Of a stretch of 64,000 nt of DNA, positions 39,191-64,000 are shown one piece after another (position 1 is the first letter of the stretch; each line of letters begins with the position of its first letter). The notes beneath the pieces are model-generated. The model did not search any database. It saw nothing but the letters and a program-made list of their open reading frames with translations, and was not told the DNA's origin. Made by a program: the position numbers and the translations under genes. The DNA lies in contig VWZL01002036.1 of the NCBI GenBank assembly GCA_013396915.1, positions 282,345 to 346,344 of the forward strand, given 5' to 3'. This stretch comes from Stercorarius parasiticus (Eukaryota; Chordata; Aves; Charadriiformes; Stercorariidae).

Positions 39191-40457
39191 AAAAAACTTT
39201 ATTTTCTAAAGAATACTTGGAGTCTGTCATTCAATCCAGGAATCTGGAATAACTCAGTGAACTATTGCATCATTTTAACCACATGCATGTAGGTATGAAA
39301 ATATCAACTCATTACTAGGTATGTAATCAAATTCAAGGCTTTTTTTCAAGAAAACTATTCTTTCATCTTCAGAGAACCTCACATATCTTTAAAGATGTTT
39401 ATATTAGTATTAGAGAGTTGTTATTCTGTGAGCTACCTAATCCCATTTACGGGTCTGCTTACTTTCTTCTTTTCTAACCATGTAATCTGATATAAATCAG
39501 TTAGTTAGGTTTCAAGGTTCGAGATACCTTTGGATTTGAATTTAAATGCTTTCAGTTCCCAGTGTGTGGTCTAATTTAATCTCTTTTACCAAGATTCCTG
39601 TCTTTAACTGTCTAGCCAATAACAGCTTTGTAAAATCAAGACAGTACAAGGCAGTAGACAGGAAAAAATCTGTTTGTCAGATATATTAGGAATATCACTG
39701 CTGGCTTCAGTAGGAAGCAGTACTATCCACTAATATATCATGATCCAGATCCTCAAAAAGAACTACTGTGCCTTAAAAACCTTTCAAAATCTCTGCCAAA
39801 AGAACCAAACAACATAGATATACACAGAAATCTGTGGATAGAAGTTAAATGTCTTTTGATGTAAACTTTGCCAACCAGATGGCAGTATCCTTCACAATAG
39901 CAAAACCTCAACTAGAAAAAAAATACCTTTTAGCTACACTCTGTCATACCTTTTCTTAAACTGCCTGGCAAGAATGGATGTTGTGCAACTGAAGCACTGG
40001 AAGTACTTCACACTACCAGGAGAACTCCTTGGAAAGATACAGAATTGTAAGCTACAGAAGGCTTAGAAAAGATAGTACTGTGTATTTAAAATTATATTAT
40101 GTTTAACTCGTAAGAAGGCATGTAGCAAGTGACAGCAAAAATGTCAGAGCTGTATTGTTTCCTCTGCTGATATCTGATAGCCTTAAGTGCACGATATGCA
40201 TAGCTTTAAACTTAGGGAGACTATATAGTATTGAAAATAGTAGCTGTTGGCCAAATTCTGCATTCCAACATTAAGTGCAACTTCTAACAAGCTCACAAGA
40301 ATCCTTGACTGGATACAGAAACAAAAAGTAGCCCTTTTTCCTCCCTTGCATTATGATAGTGTACGTATAAGAATAAAACATCTGTACTTTAGAGGGACCA
40401 TTTCAATTTCATGATTTTTAGTTTCAAAGTAGTAATATTCCACAGCAGATTTTTGCT
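39190..40457 (-). other. COCH: COCH 3' UTR (estimated)
   Basis: AT-rich sequence after the COCH stop. The only canonical minus-strand AATAAA I find before about 38.5 kb is at 39203-39198, giving an estimated UTR of about 1.25 kb; a variant ATTAAA is at 39580-39575. Confidence 0.5.
39198..39203 (-). terminator. COCH: Candidate COCH poly(A) signal
   Basis: TTTATT on the plus strand is AATAAA on the minus strand, about 1.25 kb downstream of the COCH stop. The downstream GT-rich element is weak, so this is tentative. Confidence 0.4.
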
Positions 40458-58470
<18,013 letters not shown>

Positions 58471-61400
58471 CTAAAGAAAAAACAAGAAACTGTGACATGA
58501 AAATCATGAGGGTGGTTGGGTGGTTTTTTTTGTTGTTTGTTTTTAATCTCCTACCATTTCCAGGTTTCAAACAATGTTTAAATTTGAAATTGGGTACAGT
58601 GTCTCATCTTATGCTCCAGTACATCTGTAAGGATATTTTTGGAGCTTACAAGTGTGCAGCTATGAAAAGGAAGAAAACACTTTATGGGAAAGAAATGGCA
58701 GGAAAAGGTGGAAAAAACTTTAAAAATTAAATAATTAAAATAAGATAAGAACAACACTACAATAACATTAAAATAACATCCAAGGAATATTGCAAGGTGG
58801 GAGCAAAGGACCAGTAATTCACATCTATAAGTTTACTGCAGAGACCGAAGGGCAAAGGAAAGGAGTTTCGAGGGGCTGGTGGAACACAGGTGGTGGGCAG
58901 CACTCTCTAAGGGAGAAATTAAATGACTCTGACGTCCCCACAGTAATCTCCAGCCATAAGACATCTATGAATCACTTGGGGAAACTCTGAACCTTCTCTC
59001 CAGCGGCATTCACAAAGCAGGTTGACAGCAGCATTCCCCTTAGTCTCTGCAATAGATCCTACTAAAGTCGGTGTTAAAAAAAGTACACATCTCCTCACTC
59101 CTGTAACACAGTAACATCTAGAATGTGCATATAAATTCATTGCAATTAAGGTTACATCATTATCATTGTGCAAAGGACTATCAGATTGACCCAGCAAGAC
59201 AGAAAGTTTTTATTTAGCTGACGCACATGCACTTTTCACATAGAACACTGCATTTTTTTCTTAAAAGCTGCTCCTCAGATTACCATTATTAAGCTTTTAC
59301 TGTGCTTGCACGTGTACACCGTAGGTATGCAGACACAGATTTACACCTCCATACAGTTTTGCTTGGCAAACCAATCCTTTTTTGTTTGAAAACTTTGAGG
59401 TCATTATCTTGGACACTTCTTCTACACATGACAGCACATTCAGCTGGTCTGACAACACAGCAAACTAGGGCTTTGGCTTAGATCAACGTCAATTCAGTAT
59501 CGTAAATTCAAACAATGACTGGATATTTATTCTCAACTTCCTAAAGAGCACATCTTGCCTTTGCGGAGCAATAGAAGGTGTAAGACTCTTTTCTACATGT
59601 ACTGGAAGTATTACTTTTTCCACAGCACTGAGGGCTGACGGAGGCTGGCCCATGTGTGGGTACATACACCACAGCGTTACATCCCAAGGAGAGCATCTTT
59701 AGGGGATCAGTCATCTTCCACCTGCTTCCCCTTTCGCTCTTACCCCAGGGTGTTTACTGACCCTAACATAAGCCGCTGTTATTTTAAAGTATTTGGAGCA
59801 TACACTGTCCCTCAGCAGCAATGGAAAAGATCCCACCTCCTGCTCATCTCACCGACTTTAGAACTGAAAAGCAGAGCAGTTACAGCCGGAGTTGCACAGG
59901 AAAGTGTCTGTTCACTCTGGCTGCATAAATCTAACACATACATGTTCATAGACCGTGCATGTAGTTCTACTCTTAAGTATATATAATCCTCATTAATGCT
60001 ACACTGAAATTATGTTAAACTACCTAATTGTATTTTCATGAAAAAAATCTTTGCTGCTATTTGTCAGCACAGAGGTGTGACTTAAATGTGCTAAATGTAT
60101 TCATATAGACTGCAGTAAGAAAAAAGAAAGCAATAAATACTTCTTCATTTTTCCCTTTTCAAGATAGTAAAAGCTGTCATTATAGCAAGACACTAAAGTG
60201 ATTTAATCTGACTCTCAAGTATCCTAACAAATAAGCTTTTTTGGGACTACATCTTACCTACTCACATCCTCTCCATGCTTAGTCCTATACATTTGCCTTA
60301 AAAACCAAAGTCTGAAAACCCAAGCAGAATCACCATGCTTATACCTAGAAACACATTTTCACTGTTAAAGTGCTATATTATTGGTGTTATGCTAAAAGAA
60401 GTTGATTTACTTTGCTGTTCTAGTCCAGTAATTCTTTGACTAAACTTCTACAAATGTATTAGTCAATTACTGGTCACTAATCAGGTAATATCCACCAAAT
60501 GACAACTAGCAAGACCATCAGAACCAAAGAGCAGCTGGAAGGCTGGATGCCCTCGGAAGAACCACTGCAATGAGATCTCTGGTAATCTCTGCTCTCACAG
60601 TGCTGCTTGTGCCATGTACCCAGCAACATTTTCCCAGCCTCTACAAGTGCTAGACGCCACAGGAAGTTTTAATACTTGTCATTTCTAATGTACTGTATGT
60701 GACCATATGTACAGCCTGCCAAGGAATTCAAAGACAATAATTAGACATGTCAGTTAACAAACCCTTTATCACTTGGAGATCTGTATTTCCCTCCCTACCA
60801 GGTATTTACTAATTACAGTCATATGTCAGATTAACATTTTACATAGCACAGAAGACGGGGGAGAAAAGATTAGTCTCACTGTGCTTTCCCTGGCTATGAA
60901 AACACAGAAATCCATTGTAACCCAGCCATGGGATTTTTATGTACTGACAGCCTAAATACTGTCATGATCCTTGTCTGCACCATGAGAGGGGAGGGGGCAA
61001 GTTGCTGCTGTGTGAACTGAAGAGCTGACACGCTGTAGCTGGGGCTTTAGCAGTTCATGCCTCAGTTGGATCAGCACAGAGGCAATAACACACACTTGGA
61101 AGTACATGTTGCTGTTAATTAAAAGGCAACTATTTCATTTTGGTTTTTGATGTAGGTAGATACAGTTTTCTATAAGGTGTAATTCTATCACTGAGACTAA
61201 CATTAGGAATGTTAGGTGCACTATCAAAATGAGACGTACTGGGTACCAAAATTAAGACTTACAATACCAACTCCGCAGCGGATTTTGTTCTTCCCTGTTA
61301 GCTAATGCATCAGCAGCTATCCAACCCATAAAACTACAAGTACTCTGTTGCAAACAGGAAAAATTATTGATCAGGTCTGAATACCAAATAATCTACAATA

Positions 61401-63416
61401 GTTGTTTGCCAGCTTACATACTAATCATTCTCCCAAATTTCATGTGATATCACTATCAAAATTGAAGAAGGTGGCTGTTTTTGTTAGTGTATCCAAGATA
61501 CTTCATCACAGCAGAAACCGCCAAAGAGCTACATATATATAAAAAAGTAAATGAGGTAAAACCCAGATGTTTTAATCACTGCAATTTAAGAATGCAAGAG
61601 CAGTCGCAGTGGAGGCACTTCTCTGGGTACTTACGTGATCCAATACTCTAAATCCATGCATTTTTGGAAGAAAGAAAGATAAGCTTGTAATTTACAAGAA
61701 AAGACTCAGTCCTAGACTCCTTCACATTCAGGACGCTGATGAAGACTAGAGACTGACATTATGTGATATAAAATTAGGCCTTCAGAACTGTAATAAAATG
61801 ACCATCATCCCATTCTGTCAAGACACACACTCTTTAAGCCTCAGGGAAACACACTACATCAGGGTACACCATAAAAACATAGAACGAAGAAAAGAAACTG
61901 TATATCTTCCTCATTTAAGTCATATTTAAAGGTAGGGATGAATGTCTTCCATCACTGTTGACCTAAAAAAGAAACAAAAAAGCAAAGGCTCACTTCTCTC
62001 CTAAAAACCCATCCATCCTTTCAATCATTTCATCAGTTTCCATCTGTTTGGTGCTTCATCCCATGTACTCCAATTTGCCCTGAATAGCTGTTTCTTATCC
62101 CCATGTATAAAAGTTCTCACTTTTTTTATTACAGGGGTCACTAATTTAAAAGATCCTAGAAAAATAAAATCTGTACCCAAAATCTGAATTTTTCTAATCT
62201 TGAAGTTTCAATGCATTGCTTTGGGAAAGCAGAGGTTGTTTATGTAAAGGAAAAAAAAATCCTTATGTACATTATTACACTTAGGAAACCCTATTTTTTG
62301 TAAGATAGCTTTACAAGTCACAAATTAGGGAAGTACATCCCTATTATCCTTCTTATTCCTTTTAGTATTTAGTATTGTTTCTTAGTATCACAGGAAGATT
62401 TGAAGTCCTTTTTTATCTTGAGGATTCAAACAAGCCTGCTTTTTATATCTTATGCAAGGATTACTCCCACAAGCCTTATCCATACTAGAAAAAAAGACAT
62501 ACTACAGAAATATACCTGTTTATATTTTGGAAAACGTGTTCACAGATTGCATATTAATTCATGTAATCTTAAACACACATCCTAATCTGGACAAAGGCAA
62601 TGTGATTTTTAAAAAAGTCTGGTCAGGGCAATATCATTTATTTCAATCTGAGACTTGCCCTTTTCTGATCAACTTAAGGTCACGTACCATCACATGCCAA
62701 TGTTCACCCACCCAGTCTCATGCACGGTAACCAGAACTGTATATTTATAACTGTATATAGTATAACTATTATTTTTTGCATTTTGGGGGAGTATCAGGAA
62801 AGATACAAGATCCCTTAAGATCTCCCTGAGTAGTTATGAGCCTAAATGCAGTAGAATGAGGAAATTAATGTTCTTTCATTACTTTGAACAACAGAATTTA
62901 AGTACTTATGTAAAAGTTCCTGCAAGCTTCTAGTTCAATAACCAAATGCTGCTGAATTTAGGCTCTGAATAATGGTAAGAGACAACAACTTACAGTAACA
63001 GTTCACACTTTATACTACAAACACATCCTGGTACCAATATTCCATTCTGCCAATATTCCCTTATTTTAGTTCGTTACAGATACCTTCAATTACAGAGTCT
63101 TCTCCTCCAACCCTGGCAGGAAGCATTACAGCAAATTTTTTTCACTTGTTTCCTGACAGACTGTCAGCACTTCATATGTAATGCACCTGTAAAATACAAA
63201 GGAAAGGAACTGTGGTTGGAGTAGGTTTTCTTTTGCTGTGCATTTTTTTTTCCACTCCTCTTTTAGCCATAGCACTCCTGTGACATATAGCTATCATTGC
63301 TTTAGCACAGAAGAATTTTCCTAACGCTTGACTGAACATAAAGTGAGCAGCAAATCTTGCTTTCTAATGACAGTGAAATCCTGAAGAACGGTTCAGAAAA
63401 GCTTGAGGTCACTCAC

Positions 63417-63758
63417 CTGCTGCAGGCCAGGCCTGCATCTGGAAGCACATCCTTCTGGAGGCTCCTGCCCTCCCTTGGTGAAAGGCTCCGCTGGAAGGGG
63501 CAGACGACCACTTGCATCCTTCGGGTTAATTATTTAACTGCTCCCTGTGGCTCCTGCTTCCTGTAGATTGACTCTGGCTCCAGGAGAGCCTGCTTTCCGG
63601 CAGCAGGGATGCAGTCCAATAGGGCATGGAGCAACGGGCAGCCCCTGCCCTGCTAGGCATGGCAAGTACATTCTTTTGCTTTCCAGGTCAAAATAATGGC
63701 ATGGCAGGTTTAAAAGGTTTTTAATCGATTCCATGGTCAGAAACATGCCGTAGATCCT
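63417..63758 (-). other. COCH: Candidate COCH 5' (possibly non-coding) exon
   Basis: On the minus strand a TATAAA (63791-63786) would place a start site near 63758, and the next strong donor is CAGCAG then GTGAGT, with the exon ending at 63417. In the frame that would join exon 4, the only ATG gives a short, non-hydrophobic peptide, so this exon is more likely non-coding or unrelated. All of this is inference. Confidence 0.25.
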
Positions 63759-63785
63759 CAGATTGCCAAGCACCGCACGAGTGCC

Positions 63786-63791
63786 TTTATA
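63786..63791 (-). promoter_or_regulatory. Possible TATA box (COCH orientation)
   Basis: TATAAAGGC on the minus strand, next to a CpG-rich block (63890-64000). Position is reasonable for a COCH promoter, but no transcript evidence is available. Confidence 0.25.
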
Positions 63792-63889
63792 ACACACACA
63801 AGCACACCCCCACTCACTCTTGCTACCAGCATTCCCCTGGACGGGGACACTTGTCACCACTGCTCTTCTTCAACCTGTGCCAGGAGGGA

Positions 63890-64000
63890 GTTTCACCCCC
63901 GTTTGGAAGCCTCCCCAGACATCCTCCGCGCCCTTCGGGGGTCACCTCCCCAGCAGCCGGACACGGCGGGGCCCGGACGGACCGCGGCGACAGCGGCTCC
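63890..64000. promoter_or_regulatory. Edge of a CpG-rich promoter-like island
   Basis: The last 110 bases contain more than ten CpG dinucleotides and are very GC-rich, unlike the rest of the window. On the minus strand it also holds a donor-like GGGGAG then GTGACC (junction at 63946/63945). It could be the COCH promoter or first exon. The island continues outside the window. Confidence 0.5.

Larger units (their letters stand above)
58471..63840 (-). other. COCH: Upstream COCH region / probable 5' intron
   Basis: The exon with the COCH start codon and signal peptide should be here or beyond the window end. I checked minus-strand ATGs for a hydrophobic start followed by a donor that leaves one base. 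None is convincing. A strong donor (CAGCAG then GTGAGT) lies at 63417/63416 and may end a 5' exon. Confidence 0.55.

Noticed and set aside
60110..60150. Minus-strand MKKYLLLSFFLLQ as a signal peptide
   Set aside because: It is a pyrimidine tract resembling a splice acceptor, stops soon and has no phase-compatible donor.
60570..60660. Plus-strand ATG with a signal-like start (MRSLVISALTVLLVPC)
   Set aside because: It is on the opposite strand to COCH, stops after 27 codons and has no donor or similarity; probably chance.
60360..61110. Several minus-strand hydrophobic ATG starts (for example MVLLVVIWWILP near 60510 and MYFQVCVIASVLIQL near 61107) considered as the COCH signal exon
   Set aside because: None is followed by a good donor that leaves one base in frame with exon 4 at a sensible length.
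63534..63860. 108-codon minus-strand open frame in the candidate COCH promoter region
   Set aside because: Its sequence resembles no cochlin N terminus, has no hydrophobic start and runs into a stop before the donor.

Overview
The window reads as vertebrate nuclear DNA, most likely from a bird. It is AT-rich and intron-dominated. It holds two conserved vertebrate genes in tail-to-tail arrangement and several CR1 LINE copies, one ending in the ATTCTATG-type 3' end typical of avian CR1. The species cannot be named from the sequence. No prokaryotic, CRISPR or phage-like feature is present.

Region 1-31134 (+ strand): the 3' two-thirds of STRN3 (striatin-3, SG2NA), a PP2A B''' regulatory subunit and STRIPAK scaffold. 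Eleven coding exons were reconstructed from splice sites, reading frame and family similarity. They encode about the last 492 residues: the linker and the whole C-terminal WD40 propeller, ending at the stop codon 31132-31134. Upstream exons (coiled coil, caveolin- and calmodulin-binding segments) lie outside the window. One intron (22247-22377) can only keep frame as a GC-AG intron. The introns carry a 5'-truncated CR1 whose terminal reading frame is still open (about 5949-6525), an antisense CR1 (about 20642-20935) and an old, decayed CR1/L3-like copy (about 29530-30410).

Region 31135-40457: the convergent intergenic interval. It has a STRN3 3' UTR with several AATAAA signals and a Pumilio-type motif, a small antisense CR1 fragment near 37826, and the COCH 3' UTR, with one canonical poly(A) signal at 39198-39203 (minus strand).

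Region 40458-58470 (minus strand): COCH (cochlin), an extracellular matrix protein of the inner ear. Nine coding exons, equivalent to human exons 4-12, were reconstructed. They total 1571 nt including the stop, which equals the human length from the same junction. They encode the LCCL domain, the short basic linker and two vWFA domains. The exon with the start codon and signal peptide should lie between 58471 and the window end or beyond, but I could not identify it with confidence. The last 110 bases are CpG-rich and look like the edge of a promoter island.

I found no convincing new biological system. The points most worth checking are the GC-AG intron in STRN3, the missing or cryptic COCH 5' coding exon, a repeated primer-binding-site-like motif in COCH intron 4, and several G-quadruplex-capable tracts in introns.
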